This document shows, in pieces, positions 12,401-27,400 of a stretch of DNA of 64,000 nucleotides; the first letter of the stretch is position 1, and the number at the start of each line of letters is the position of its first letter. A program made the translations under genes and the position numbers. Where the stretch lies: the NCBI GenBank assembly GCA_918807975.1, contig OU964928.1:18961323-19025322 (forward strand), read 5' to 3'. Below the pieces are notes generated by a model. The model had not been told where the DNA came from. It did not search any database and worked only from the letters and a program-made list of their open reading frames with translations. Source of the stretch: Aplidium turbinatum. Its lineage: Eukaryota; Chordata; Ascidiacea; Aplousobranchia; Polyclinidae.

Positions 12401-15400
12401 TATCAAATTAATTATCATAGTCATAACAGTCTTGCTTGAGTCTTGAGTTTAAATGGTTGCGCAATTCGATACATCTGTGACGTAATAAGCGGCTTTGAGA
12501 AACAAGACGTCGCACAATGAATGTACTGTACGCCTGTGTCAAACTGTTGAAATGTGCCAAATTTGAATATGGGCAGCTTGATAATTTCAAACACGGTTGT
12601 AGTTGCTGCGTAGCGTGTATTGACAACTTTTCGTGGCCAACATTGGAAGAATCACGAAAGTTTGAGCCAACTGTACCAGAAAATTTACTCTATCACAAAT
12701 TGTCATGGAGAATACACCAGTCATTCTCAAATCCAAGAGAAATGCAAGCAAACCTCTAAGGTTATTTTTCCAACAGAAATTACATCTTTTAGAAGAGTCA
12801 GCTGGTTTTAAAAAATTGCCCTGAAAACCTTTACAAGCGTTGAATATCTGGGGAGAAAACTACTGATTCTGTAAGCAGAAATTATGACATTACCACAGTA
12901 ACTACTGACCTCGTTTTTGGCGAAATTAAACTCTTGGCCGTTGGAAAGACATGGTGTTTGGATTTCTGATAAAGGCTCATTCATTTTCATTTCCTGCAAG
13001 AAACATCATGCTATTTTTTAACCATGTCTTCATTTGATAAATTTCCGAAAAAATGTCAGAATCATGACACTTGACACATGAGTTGTCGTCAGCTAGCAAG
13101 TCAAGCATTTTTTACTCTGATTCAACGTCTGCAAACGTTAAATTAATACAAAAAATGCTTGATTTGCTGGCTAGGTAAGTTGTCTTTTCATGGACCCAAT
13201 TTAACAACCTTCTATCGTTTGATGTCGAGTGCAAGCACTGGACAACCCTTCCAACAAAACGGAGTTGCCACATGCTAAATCAAACAACGAGAAGTTCTTA
13301 AACCTTGTTTAACGAGTTTATGGTTAAAAAACGCTGCCGTTTTCGAAATTGTTGAATACATTACTTGGAAACTCTGGTAATTTTTGGATCGTTAGAGCAC
13401 GCGACAGACAGAATGAGGAATGATCATTGAAAATTTTATTTACTTAGATAACCAGACGTAATAGGGTCAAGGCAAGCTCGTGTGTTCTGATCACTGAGAT
13501 AATCATAATATACAATTTAAGATTCCAGAACAAATTCTGAATAAAATGCTTGCAGCACAACAGTAAAATCATTGCGGTAATAAGCTGATGAATTAATAAT
13601 GAAGTAGCGCTGTTTATATCATTCGCAACAGAGTAGCAGTGAAAGAAATCCCCTGGGTCCAAGCAGACATCGAATTCCATCACTTCTGCACTGGTTTGAC
13701 ACACCATGACGTCACGTCAACGCATAAGCTACATCATGCAAACATTTTTTCAAATCTTGCCAAGTGAAATTTTTGACCATTTTCAAGGCAGCAAACTAAT
13801 ATTTCTTAAGGCAGCAACATTGATTCAACATCTGAAAACCTTGAATCAATGTTAAAGACCTCGAATCAATGTTAAACAAAAAAAATATAAAGCTGGCTAG
13901 GTTGTTTCTCATATCCATAAACATTGATATCTTGGCTAGAACAAGCAGTGTTTCTGCACACAAAATGCTGCGTGCAATAACCATACTAAAGCATAATGGG
14001 TGTGCGTAATGTGCCTTTGTTGAATCATCCATGTTGCATAGTGCATACTGCCAATAAAACCAGTCCTTTTCACACGTGACATTTGCTGTACAATGCTGTA
14101 AGACTGAAATTATTAATAGGATGACTCCTGGTCTGTGACAATGAAAACTGGACTACATATCCAGCTGAAAAATCAATCTGTTTCTACATTGAATTATTGT
14201 AAAAAAAACACGTTTGATTTACTTGTCAGGAAAGAAAAAGCAAAAATAATTACCGCAAAACATCTGAATTACTTTGCTGCGATTGACTTTGATGTATTCT
14301 AGGAATGTTTCCCATATCGAAACGACATTTTTTAAGCAGAAGAAAATAAGAATTAAATGAAGAATGGCATCCACCAACTTTTACATCAGCCTACAAACCA
14401 CACACAATGGACAAGATCAGCTCACTATCAACAGAAAACGCCAATAAAACTCTAATTTGACAAGAAACGCCTGTTGGGCTCTGTGTAGCAGATATGACCC
14501 AAAAGGCAAAATCCTTTCACATCAATTCAACGTCTGCAGACATAGAATTAATGTAAAAATGACGGATTAGACTAAGCTTTGCAACTACAGACCCGATAAG
14601 ATTGTTTTTTTTGACACTTTATGTCGTTATCAATTAAAGATGAACGCCAGCAAGTCATCATGGTGATTAAAAACACACTTTGTTCATGTTAGTCGAATCT
14701 GAGCGATAAGTCAAAACTTAGCGTTGCCTGACGACAGTTGGCAGCTGAAACAATACAATAGCCAGCAACAATGCAGTGTCGAACAGGTGTCAAACAATAC
14801 TGTTCATAAAATTAAGCCCAGATCTTATTTCTGTTGCATAGCATGTCCATCTTATCACTGAGCAAATTAGGCCTTTTCTCGATGACAGACGTTCTTAAAG
14901 GCATCGAATGAACATAAAAAAGCCTGATTTGCTGGCTGCATTAGTTTGGCTGTAAGTTATTGCTGCAAGTCTGTTTTGTAACTGTTGTGCCATGCCGAAG
15001 GATGCTGTATGTACATAGGCATCAATATGCCAACAATATTTCTTATGGAGCACAATAACGGGGACATGGCTGACAGCGTTTAACTCTAACGTCGTTCTTA
15101 AAGCAAATAACACAAAGCCGTGAAAAGTGAGGATAATACCCATCGGGCAAATTAGCCCATTTTACATTGATTCAATGTCTGCAGACGTTGAATCAATGTA
15201 AAAACGAACTACCGTAATTTGCTAGCTGAGTACAAACGTGTACCGTATATAGGCTACCTCACAAATACACTGCAAATGTATCCAACAGCTCGTCTCAAAC
15301 AGCAGCAAGCTGAATTTTTACAAGAGAAGGCTGTGCCCTGCCATGCCATCTTGTTCCTAGCTAAATGAAACGACGTTGAAACGATGTAACACAGCAGTTT

Positions 15401-18400
15401 TCTAGCTGGGTACTTACATGTTGTAAGGCGTAAGACCGTAACCGAGTTTTTAACTACTTCCCGTGACATAAAGTGTCACATTTTATGTTGATATCCATGC
15501 ATGAGCCTTATCAGGAATATCTCCTTTACTGATATCGGTTTTGTCATTTTTAACGTTAGAATTACTTATGAAAACTGAGCAACACTGCTACACACGTCAT
15601 GCAAATGTAAGATTTTAACGATTGCAAATTTGAAAACTAATGATAGAAACAATCTAATAAGGCATTTGCATTGAATCAACATTATTAGAACATAAAGATG
15701 ATCAATCGAGCGTCCTAAAAATATCTTAACGGTCGCTTCAAATATTGATTCAGCTGAACACAGTGAAAGAGAGCTCACTTGAAAAATGCTTTCCATAGCC
15801 ACTGGCATATCGAGACTGGGGAGATCTTTGGCACTTGATATCTGTACATTATAAATATAAGCATCAGCATATAATTAATAACTTAATCATTCAAGTATCG
15901 CTAGACGCTAAAAAGATGTAAAAAGGACGCAACCATTGATAACACATATTTTGTCCTTGCAAAACTGTCAGTGAGCGGTTTGATTTATCGCATAAATTTC
16001 TCACTTCAGCGGTTGTGCTGCCGTCCCAGACAGCAAATCAGTCCCGTTTTACATTGATTCAACGTATGCAGACGTAAACTGCGATAAAAACAACTGATTT
16101 GCTGCCCGAGTATGGTGCTGCGACCAGGCTTTCAACGTCTGCAGACATTGAACGTCTGCAGACACTTACGTGAATACAACATACGTTGCTAACTGGTGAA
16201 ATTGTAGCTGTGGCGTCATCTTTGGTGGCAATCCACATGTGCAAAAATAAACGCAACAGCAACGTAATATAAAGTCGACAATGCACATTGTGAGGCATCA
16301 CTGTCCCAGCCTGCAAATCAGCCCTTTTTACGTTAAATCAAAGTAAAAAAGAACAGATTGGCTGGCTGGAGCATTATTGAAAGTGAGCTAGTCGTTTCGG
16401 CAAAACAATGTCTTGGTCAGGTTGGCATACTTGTTTGGGTGATGGGTCACGTAGCTTCTTGGTCGTGTCGCGGCCTTTATATCCTGCAGTGAGAAAAAAA
16501 CAATTAATTCTCGAAGCGATTTTTGTTGGATAGTAATTGATCTAACATTTACCAATTGGCGTCCAGCCAAGATGTCATTTGCTGCGATTCTAATAAATAA
16601 AAAATGAAAGTGACGCAATGAGAACACGCTCATTACTGGATGTCTGTGGTGTAGAAATATTGTTTTACAAAGGATATATTAACGAGTTATCTTTATAAAA
16701 TTGGCTTTACACAGAAAATTTAGCTTTCGCGCCACAGTCGGGCACTTCTAATCAATTTTGCAACAGAATACAAGTTTGGGCAAAATGTTCATCTTTCAGA
16801 CTATTTGGCTGGCTGAGATTGGACTGAGCACAGCAGCTAGCAAAAGTTAATATTTTTAAACCGTTTCGGACGTTGAAAAGATGTAAAAAAGACAGCTTTT
16901 GCTAGCTAAAAACGAAGTATTCCGTCCTTCGTCCATTCTAAGTCACCCGCCCTTTGTCAAAAACGCAGCCAACTCAGTTGCTGCACATAAAGACATTCAG
17001 TAGCTATACATTCAGTATCACTATCAACATTAAGTACAGTCTGCGTGGAATAGCAAACGTGGTTAAAGGTTAGGCTTAAATTGATCAATGATCACTGGTA
17101 CTTTAACTGTTTGAGCATCTGTGTTTGAGGATCTTGATCATGCTGCAGACGGCGAAAATACATAACATCAATTTCCTTCATAACCAGAATTGTGTTCTAG
17201 GTCGTTGAGCTTTTTAATTAAATCCACGCAAATCTTTGGCACTTTATTTGTCAATATTGTAAAGTCTCAACATAACATAGATCACACGAATTGTAATTAT
17301 GCCAAAAAATTTGAAATATCGCCATCGCTTATTTACGATTAAATTGCGAAAGTTCCGCGTCAAAGAGTCTTCTCAAATGTATCGAGTTTTGATAAGATGC
17401 CCAGCAAACAGAGCACAGTAAACAGTAGTGCGAATTTTTCGTGACAAGGCAAAAACAAAACTAAGAATTAAGAAAAATCTGCTGTTTTTTTGAGCATTAT
17501 TATGCAAATGAATGTCCGGATGAAATCACAATATACCAAACAACGGGACAATGGCACGGTGCATTGTGAACGGGAGTCTATTGCCAAAACACGCTTTTGA
17601 GACCGTTTCCTGTTCACTGAGGTCACGTGATTTGCAAAACCACACTTTGCCAAAACAAGAAAATAATAATGTTGCGGGCAAATTCAACCATAATATTAAA
17701 AATCAACCCGCACAGATTGAATGATAACCTTTCAACAGAGGTTTGTGAACGACTTTCCAGCGCAAGAATAGCTGCGCAAAGCACACATGCATGAAACCAA
17801 AAAGTTTGAATTTTGTCTAACTTCAAAAGCTAAAAGCAAGATGATGACCTACCCGGAGAAGAGTTGTCTTTGATCTGACGCGCACCAGAGTGATTGAAAT
17901 GTGATGATTTGTCCGATTCCAAACGGGGGTGGTCACCTCTGCAATGAGACACATCTAGCATTAAACGGTTTGGTAAAAATCTGCACGATGGTTGCAAAAA
18001 TGGAAAGCCGGCAGATACATAGAATTTTTCCCGACCTAATAAGCGTCTGAGAATCTGTTGAGAAGGGGCGATCTTACTACACTCGACTGCCGAGAAACAC
18101 GTCGGAGAAACATCGGACAAACGTGGGACTCATACGCTGCGAATCAGCCTCGTCTGGTATCATTTTCCAGTTTAAACAAGGCTTGAATGTTTTGTGTTTT
18201 ACAGAATCTAAAGATCAAGGATAAACAGAGTTTTCGAAATGACGCTTATTTTATACATTGATCCATTGATACATACTCATATATATTGATACATACATTG
18301 ATACATTGATCCAATGTTAGCAAGCAACAATGTGGTTGATTGCGCAAGCCAGTATATCTTGGACCGTGACGGGTTGCATTGGCAAGAACAGAAGCAGCCC

Positions 18401-21400
18401 TCAATGTGCTCATCATGAATGTGATTTGCAGACAAAAGACAGGAATACAAAAAGGAAACCCCACCAGCAGCTATTCGCGGATAACTTTCTGTCATTTCTC
18501 TGCCAATCACCCTACCAACTATGGTGTTCTCGAGAGCCGAGTGTGGCAAAAATTGACAGCGATAGAAAACGTGTTGCGCCCATGAGGCTGGGCTCATTTG
18601 TTTGCACGACGCTCAAAACTTAAGGTCGAGATCATGGGCTCATTGGCATCGCACCAATAAAATATGCCACAGAGCTCTCGACCGCTGCTATTGCCAGTCA
18701 ATTGAATCCTTAGCATTGTGGAAAGAATGCACTATGTATAGAAGGAGCGGTCTACCCTGACTTCAGCACCAGCATTGTGCTAAACTGAAGTCAGGTAGAT
18801 TGTTTTTTATTGGGGGTATGCCATACCACAAAATTTGATAAAAATAAAGCCGACATTGGAGTCAAAACAGTTATTAGTCAGTGTCAAATATATTACTTTG
18901 TGTTGAACCATATCGATTAATCAGAACATGTAGATTAATCTCAAAACAATGCGATGAAATATTACTTGCAAGTCCGTTGCTAAACATCCATGCTGCATTC
19001 AGGCTATTGAAAAGTGAACTACAAACCCTGCATTTGAATTGGACGAATAAGCAGGGTTGGATTTGGTTGAGTAGGAAGAAGAACTGCTGGTTCCTGCCGG
19101 GTACTGACGATTGGAAGGCTGTTGCTTAGAGCGTTGGTTGTGGTAGCCACTGGCTTGTGACTTGGTGTGAGCACCTGTAGAAAATGTGGTGTCTTTGAGT
19201 TAGATGTAATACTCTTACATTGTAGACGTTAAATCAATGTAAATCAGGATTTAATTGCTGGTTGCGACAATGAAAAGTTTGTTTCCAATGCTAGAAAAGG
19301 TTAAATGGTCGGCTTTTTAGAACATGGTTAGACACTTATGGCATCAAATATCCATCATGTTCATAATAGTGCAATAAAACTGATAAAGCCGAACAAAAAT
19401 GGTTGAAAGTAGATAATAACATGGCACAAGCTGTTATTTACAGCACATTGCACAGAACAAGGATACACATCATTGCAGTCTTGAGGCAAAGGTCAACCAT
19501 AATAAGACCCGCAGAAGTTCCCAGTCTGCAACACTTGCCTAGACGTTTGCTAGAATTACAGCAAGTGAAAAAGCATTTTGTTCTAGCTCAGAATGAATTG
19601 ACATTGACAAGTCAAAGAGATTACAATGACGCAGGAGATTAATTAAAACGTGATTTAACCCGACAATACTCAAGATATGAATACTTCAATAGAAATGTCA
19701 TTTTCATCAAGCAACCCGTAGACCTGTCTAATGATAATCTTTGTCAAGTATTGAAGCACTTCAACATATATTGCAGCATATGCTTCTACCAATGCGTTAA
19801 CTATTAATTTTACAATGCATTATCGCACAGTACATCTAAATATATTTATAGATGAGCAAACAAAAGATAACCATAAAAAATTAGGTGAGCATTGGTGAGA
19901 ACGCAAGTTAGCTTTCATACTTAAAAACAAAAAAAGTTTCTATGAGACATTTGAGAAACAGTCAGTTTGACAACGTTTATTGGTGTGCTGCGAAAGTCCT
20001 TTCCATGTCAGTGATGATCAACAGTAACTTATAAAGCACCGAAACAACCTCTACTCAGCCGAACATAACTCGTTTGCAAAGCGTCGAGATCAAGACGTAA
20101 GATAATACTTGATAGATTTTATTTCATAGACAATGCACATCATACCTTTGTCTTTGTTGTCAGTGGCAGCAGAGGAAGAATTATTCTTATTGACAGAAGC
20201 ATTGCGGGAGGTGCCCAACCACACGTTGGGGTCCCTCCCGATGACGTTGTGGATCTTTCCCATGTGCCCCAACACGGCCTGTATTTTGTTGCTCAACGAG
20301 TCCTGTCTTTCAACCTGAAAAACATGCAACTTTTTATCCACAGAGAAATAAAACATGTACAGTATATTATGATCTTATTGTTTTGTCCTTGCCTGCAATT
20401 GAAAGGTGATAAATATTGCAATGAAGTGAAAAGCTGCGCATAACTCGGCCTGCGCAATCGCAATATAACAAGATAAGTGTCAGTAAAAGTTTTCAAGAAA
20501 GGATAAAATCCACAGCATGTGATGGCCCAAAACACAAAGTTATCTCTCCCACTGGTAAATTTTGCATATCTATGACTACAGAATACAGATGATAATTCAT
20601 CTTCTCTTTAATCAATAACACCAACGCAAAAAAATCGAAATTTGTGTTTGCACTACAACCAGAACAAATGTGAAAAATCTTTCCAGGAAATGGCGGTTCA
20701 ATCAAAATCGATTTTAAGTAGCCTACCTTTTGTTACTAGAACAGATGTTAATAGACCTACCAGTAATGGAATTAACTTCAACACATGTTAGGAAAAGTCA
20801 AGAAACTTTTTGCCGGGAAAAATACACCTATTTCATGGAAGTAAAGTTGTGAATTCGTAAATCAATCTTACAACAACATCGGCTTAAAACCTTGATCACG
20901 TTACTGTAAACTGGCAGTGCTTGATCATAGATGGTACGAACATTATAGCTAATTAAAGCAAAAGGCAGCCTTCAGGCGTTCACAGCGCCTGAATTTCCCC
21001 TTTCTAATCGTTGTTGTCCTAACCTAGTCCGCTAGTCAGTTTTTTTGCATTGATTCAACGACTACAGACGTTGAATCAAAGATAGGTTTGGTTTTCTAGT
21101 TGAAAAATGCAAGAAAACGATCACTTATGATTCAGTGCAATATCTGGTCAAAGTTCTTTTTCCGGAATTGCAGAAAACTAGACGTAACGGTACCTTTGCA
21201 ATGGGATAACTGCTTGTCCACATCGGTGATAAAATCAGGGTGGTCAATTAATGTAAATCCAATGGTAAAAGCATTTTATAGCAAAAACTGAACTGCAGTG
21301 TAAAAGCATTACTAAAAAAACTTAAACCAGCTACAACAGCAGAGTAAATGCTGTTGATAAAAAAACACCTGAAACAAAAAGTCTCAATCTAGTATCTACT

Positions 21401-24400
21401 TGCAAATTAAAAATACTAGGCAACATCCATGGTTCAGACTACCACTGCAATGCATGATGCTCAATTTCTCGGCAATGCTTTTTTATAAAATCACGAGCAT
21501 TTGCAATAGCCTGTGTATGTATTTCATTGTTCGTTATCCTGAAAAAATCCTTCTCGCTATCACTGGAACAATAAAGGAATATAAGCACCTGTGACGAAAA
21601 AAACCTTTCGTTTCACAATTTCCCACGCATGGAAAACACTAACTGCAATGGGATTAAGAGGAAATGTTATAGAGAAAACAACACAACAAATGTCGAACTT
21701 TCAAGCAAAAACTTTTTAAAAAAATTACGAACATGGCCAATTAAGCATATAAGCAACGAATATTGGATGATTAATTGAGGGATATTGAACCACTTGAGAT
21801 GTTGCACGTAGTCACTATTCAAAATATTTTAAACAGCTTTGCAGAGCACTTTGCGTCCTGGCGTGTTGCACTTGTTTGACAAGCATGGACGCAGTAATGG
21901 GACAACTAATTTAAAGACTGGTAGCATGATTGCAAAGGTTTGCAGCTGACTCATTATCCTGGCATCTAGTTTTTTACAGCAATAAAAATATTTTTGAAAA
22001 GCTAAGACTTCGCAACATGCAGCAACAGCTGTGTGACAGATACCCGCTATACTTAAATAAAATGTCAAAGCCAAAGCACCGTGTAGCAGGATCAGCTCGG
22101 TATTTTTCGATCATGTAAACTGTAAAGCAAGTACACATCTTAATCAGTTATGGTGGTTATTAAGCATAATGGTGTGTCTGCACAGACGGCATAAACAGCA
22201 CGTCAAACAAAGCCGTAAGTAAACGCTCTATCAAATCCATGTCCATATGCGCACGTCACGACCTGAATTGACGTCAGAAGATCAGAATTACAAGCAAAAA
22301 ACTTAAAAATGGTGTTGATTGTTCCGATCTGTTGATCAGGTTAACCTGCAAATCACCTTTTTACTGTCTGCAGACGTTGAATCAATGTAAAAATAGACTT
22401 ATTTTCGGATTGTGGCTGAGCTTGCATGCTTTATTTCATCGATTTTGCACGAACACCATGTTTTTATGTGACCACTTCACGGCAATGAAAGTTTAAACAA
22501 AGTAGCAAATAATTTAGCAAGCACGGAAATTGGGCATGCGCCTTAGCTCCAGCAACAAAACGTCACATATCCGTAGCGACAAAACGCGACCTTGCGAGGC
22601 ATAAACCTGGTATACAGCAAGCATAACTATATAAGCTCAGATGTGGGCAAGAAAGGGCAATCTTGGCTTATCAACAACTTCATATCGATGCAAGAGCAAG
22701 CACCGGTTTCTTATGAAATCTCAACCACATTCGTTACTTTTGTCGAAAAACAACGCCTCTCGAAAGAAGCTTCAAGAAAAGGACCCAACAGAAACGACAT
22801 TTAAGAGCAAATAAGTGTCTTCCGGAAAGATTGTCCGATGTTCTAAAATTCTAGCTAACTAAAAAGGAGAAAAGTTGTTTTCTTTTTTAGAAAGCAGCAG
22901 CATCACTAACCGTGGCACTCTCCTTCAGATCTCCCAGACCTGCGTAATGAACGGCTTTTAGAATAGAAACATTTTACATATGATATTTCCTACAACTTGT
23001 TAATTTATAAGCGGAAAAAATCTTTTCATTCCAAGGAAGCTTAACTGCTTAAAAAACTGCTATTTTTTTTAGAATGGCTACACGAAAAACCCCAGACGAT
23101 AACACAACGAAATTTAATATGTTGGTTCTTTTAGCAACCAATGTTGAATAAAGGTAACACCAACATTCCCAACAGCGTTCCCATCCAATCAACGTATACC
23201 TTTTTAACATTGTTTCAACGTTATAAAAATGTTGAAACAACAAAAGAGTAACGTTCACCGATAGTACAGGGTTAAAGTACTACCACACAAAGAAATAAGA
23301 ATGCTAAAACGGTCTTGATTATTATCCGATAAGCCTTTTTTGAGCAATTAGAAAAGAAGGGTTTGTTTATTTTGGCAGTCTTCACAGCATAGAACAGTAA
23401 ACGCCTGCAACAACACGGCCTACGGCTTAAATGTTGAAAGGGCAAAGCAGTGCGCGACTTGCACGCAAATCGTGCGGTCAATTGTGTGATAGAAGATTAA
23501 AGCTGCAGTGGGTTACAGTTTACCTACATTGATTTAGCGTCAAACAACGGCAAGAAGATGAAAAGCTTAGCAGCTTAATCAACATGCAAACCCTTTCCGA
23601 AAATTGATCACTTTATACTGTGCACAGGCCTATCAATTAAAAACAGGAAAAGAAGATTATTGCAGCTCATATACTTCACATTTGTAGTTCAGAACGGGTC
23701 ACAGTGTGCTTTGAAGTACAAGGAACTCCTTTACAAATATACAAGCTATGTGTAAATGAACTTTCATCTTCGCACGGGGTGTTAAAGACCACACAAAAGT
23801 GGAGCTGTATATGATCCGAAAATACGATGGTCTTCAATGGTAAAGTAATGGTTATTTAAAGAACTCTTCATGATTGAAAACGCGCGTTACGCAAAGACTG
23901 ATAAATCTGTCAAATCATACTTATGCAACGTATTTAGCGCAGAGACAGAGCAGGGATGCGGTGAAAACCAGCTAGCAGTTTTATTGTTATGTTTTCATGG
24001 TTTACTACATGACCACCATCGAAAAACTTATTTACACCTGCTTAAAACTCTCACAGAAGAAAAACATCTGAAGGTTTAAACGGCCTTTAATTGGTACAAT
24101 GCTGTCTAAACGAGTAAGATTTAACTAAACCTAATCTGACAAATCACAAACATCGCATTACTGCATTGCCGTACCTAAAAAACTGAAGTCTGGCAACACT
24201 GAAACTGGTTTCGGGTGTTAAATCGGTTTCCTGAAGAAGCGACAAATTTAACACTGACATGTGCAGTTGGACATTGCACAACATAATCAACTAACTTAAA
24301 GGCAATCTAAATGTCATTACGTACCGGTTCCAATCTTTCTAACTCTGGCAAGCAAACCTTAAAAGTGCTGTACTCATGCGTCCAATGTTTCTACTATCTA

Positions 24401-27400
24401 AACAATCTCCATATGGTACTTCTAGCCCAACGAAACCCGGATGCCTATTTTAGGCGCTTTGACAAACTGCAACCAAAATTAGAACAATATAAAAGGCCAG
24501 TTGCGTGAGCAGGACGTTTCGCTCAAGAACTTAACTTTTCATGTTTCGTGTGACTGGAGAGATCATGAAGTCAACTCAGTTGCGTGCATGCCACTCAAAT
24601 GAAGAAACTACAACATTTCAAGTGATTTAGCGTAACCAAAAAAGAACGTTAAAATAAGCAAGCGGATTTTACGCAAAGCACACAGCCTACTAAATATAAT
24701 TATGCTAAACACAACGTTTTTGTTATGCTGTCAGCAATTTTTCATGGTCACCTGGAATTAATTTTCACGTTGCGGCCTGAACCCAGACAGCAAATTCTGT
24801 CAATTTTACATTCTGACGTTACTTATGAAGACAATTTCACTGTCTGACGTTACGTCATTACGTCTGAGACGTTGAATCAATGTAAACGATCAATGATTCA
24901 ACGTGTCAGACGTCAGACCATGTAAAATTGACAAATTTTGTTGTCTGGGGAGGGGTACGCCATTTGGAATTCATTTACAAAACGATCCATTCGGTTGTGC
25001 AAATATACACACAAAGCTGGCCAATCTGGTTGCTTGTTAATTCAGTACTCTAGCAATGCCAATACGATAACAGAATAGGATGGGTAACAGTATTAGGGAG
25101 AAGACTTTGCATTATCTCTCCCCTTTTGTCAGAAATCCATTGGCGGACAAGAAAAAGTAATTTCAACCTGAAAACTTGTCTTTAGTCTCTGAGACTAAAG
25201 ATAAGAGACAGTCAACCGCTTCAAGTGGACAGTTTGTTGGGTGGTTCATTAAAAACAGAAAAGTTTTATTAGTCAATGAAAACTTGTCTTTCTCTTTTTT
25301 ATGAAACCTTTATAACTTAGCTATAATTTGACAAGAGAACTGCTGTTGTTTATCCATGGAATTGTTGTTCAAAAAGAAATATAATTTTACTTCAATCTGA
25401 TTTGTCATCGTGTTGGAATGATGGCGCAAATGTAGTGCAGAAAGTCCGTGTCGCTTCTGCATGCAGCTAATTTAGTGAAATTCTTGTCACGTTAGCAATC
25501 TAAAGAAGTTAGTATCATCCGCATATAGCAAGCTGCAAGCACGTTTGAAAGGATAACAAGTCAAAAGGAAATTCCCAGACATTAGCATCCAGTTATTTAA
25601 ATGTGTAGCGTAGACTTTCGTCTTTTAATAAACGGATGTTTCTTATAGTTAAACCAACACAAGATGGGAACGGAAGTTGTACTGCACACATTTCTGATTT
25701 GAATGGCAAATATAGTCAAACCACTCCTTTGTCTGAAGACTTTATGCGATTACGATAACTGGATTAAGAAATACAGCGTTTTTAATTCATAATAATAGCC
25801 CTTTCTGCCTCCTGCAATTGTCACTGTGCTTGTTTTACCAAATGCAATATAATTCTTACTAGATCTTTTGTTCTGCAAGGCTGAATTATTATCCGATTAA
25901 ACTTAAATCATAGGTTTTGAAAAATTTAATGCAACAAAAGAGTCTAATTGTTCCACACTTTCTAAAATACACTTGAAAAAATAACATTGTCCCAAGCCGG
26001 ATTTAAAGAGATTTTGTGAAAATGTCAAGAGAAATTAACAAATCGATATCCCCATGACTTTTAGTTTGACTCAAAAGAAACGTTGAATTGATAAGATGAA
26101 AGAATTTGCTAGTTTTCATTTGACATGCCCGGCAACGACACTATGCCAGTAATTTAATTATGTATGATGACACATTGAATCCAACATACAGAAACAGTCT
26201 AACTGACGAACCTTTTAACTTGGTTGCATAAGATACCATTACTTCACGATATTTAATATGAATGGTTGCTGTGCAATATGAGAAAACACATATGATAAAA
26301 AAAAGAGTAAGATATAAAACAAAACATCGCCAAATAAAGCTCGTGTGGTAATCCAAGCGTTCAAAATTAAAGATCTTGCAGAAAAATGCCAGTCTGTGAA
26401 AAGCCTAATACGCAATAATGTACATAGGTCACAAAATGCGTCACAGCGTCAGACAAATGACTGTGAAAGATCGTGACGCTGTCCTTCAACGTCACAACAG
26501 CTTATAAACATAAAAACCGAAAGTGGAAAGATTATGTTTGGACGGAAGAGAATGGATTTGCAATAAAAATTCCCGACACTTTGTTTAGTTTAATTTTAGA
26601 AGCATATATATTTTTAGACTTGATCACCCTTTTTGTGATATTAATATAGTTAATAACTTAATACCACTTGTTGAATACTGTTCACAATGCACATATGTAA
26701 CACACCGGAATGGCCCGTTTCGGTGAGTCCGATTCGGTGAGTCCGATTCGGTTAGTCCGATCCCTTAACGGGGGATTTTTTCAATTTTTTTTTAAATTAT
26801 CGGGTACCATAGCCTAATTATCATTGCCGTTTTAGGGTTAGGGGTTAGGAGTTAAGGTTAGGGGTTAGAAGTTAGGAACTCACCGAATCAGACTCACCGA
26901 ATCGGACTCACCGAATCGGACTCACCGAATAGTAGCAGACCCGTAACACACACCCAGAATGAAAGACGTAGTATAATACCCAATGAAATGTACTAATATC
27001 ACAAAGATGCTTTCTATTTCAAGCATACAGTGAAGTAAACCAAATCACCACAGGGTTGCCACTTATGAAGAAAAATTCTTTGTAAAAGACAATACAAAAC
27101 GAATTTAATTTAACAGAAGTCAGTTCAATGATACAGCTAAAAATCGATTTCAATCAGCTAGCAGCAGCTAGATCATCTTCAGTTAAGGTGAAAACAGTTT
27201 GCAAAAAAAACCCAAAAAAACAGAGAAACAAAAACAAACAAAAAAAAACTGCTCATCATGCACAAAGAAATTTTGTAAAGTCTTTCCGAGCTGTCAATTC
27301 TTTTGAGATTGTATCTCACCCCAAATGCGTAGCCTGTTATGGCGGCAGATTTCATGACAACAATTTAAGATTATCAAACTTGTTGATGTTGACACTTCGC

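Noticed and set aside
13444-13707. Possible extra AFF exon
   Set aside because: No acceptor-donor pair in the needed phase; exons 6 and 7 already join directly in phase 0 and rebuild the ELL-binding motif.
22905-22960. Candidate 5' AFF exon between exons 1 and 2
   Set aside because: An acceptor and donor exist, but the insert would be 29 nt and break the frame between exons 1 and 2, which align with AFF4 without a gap.
26820-26870. True telomere or chromosome-end fusion
   Set aside because: The TTAGGG-like tract is short, degenerate and repeated inside elements with target duplications, so it is part of a transposon.
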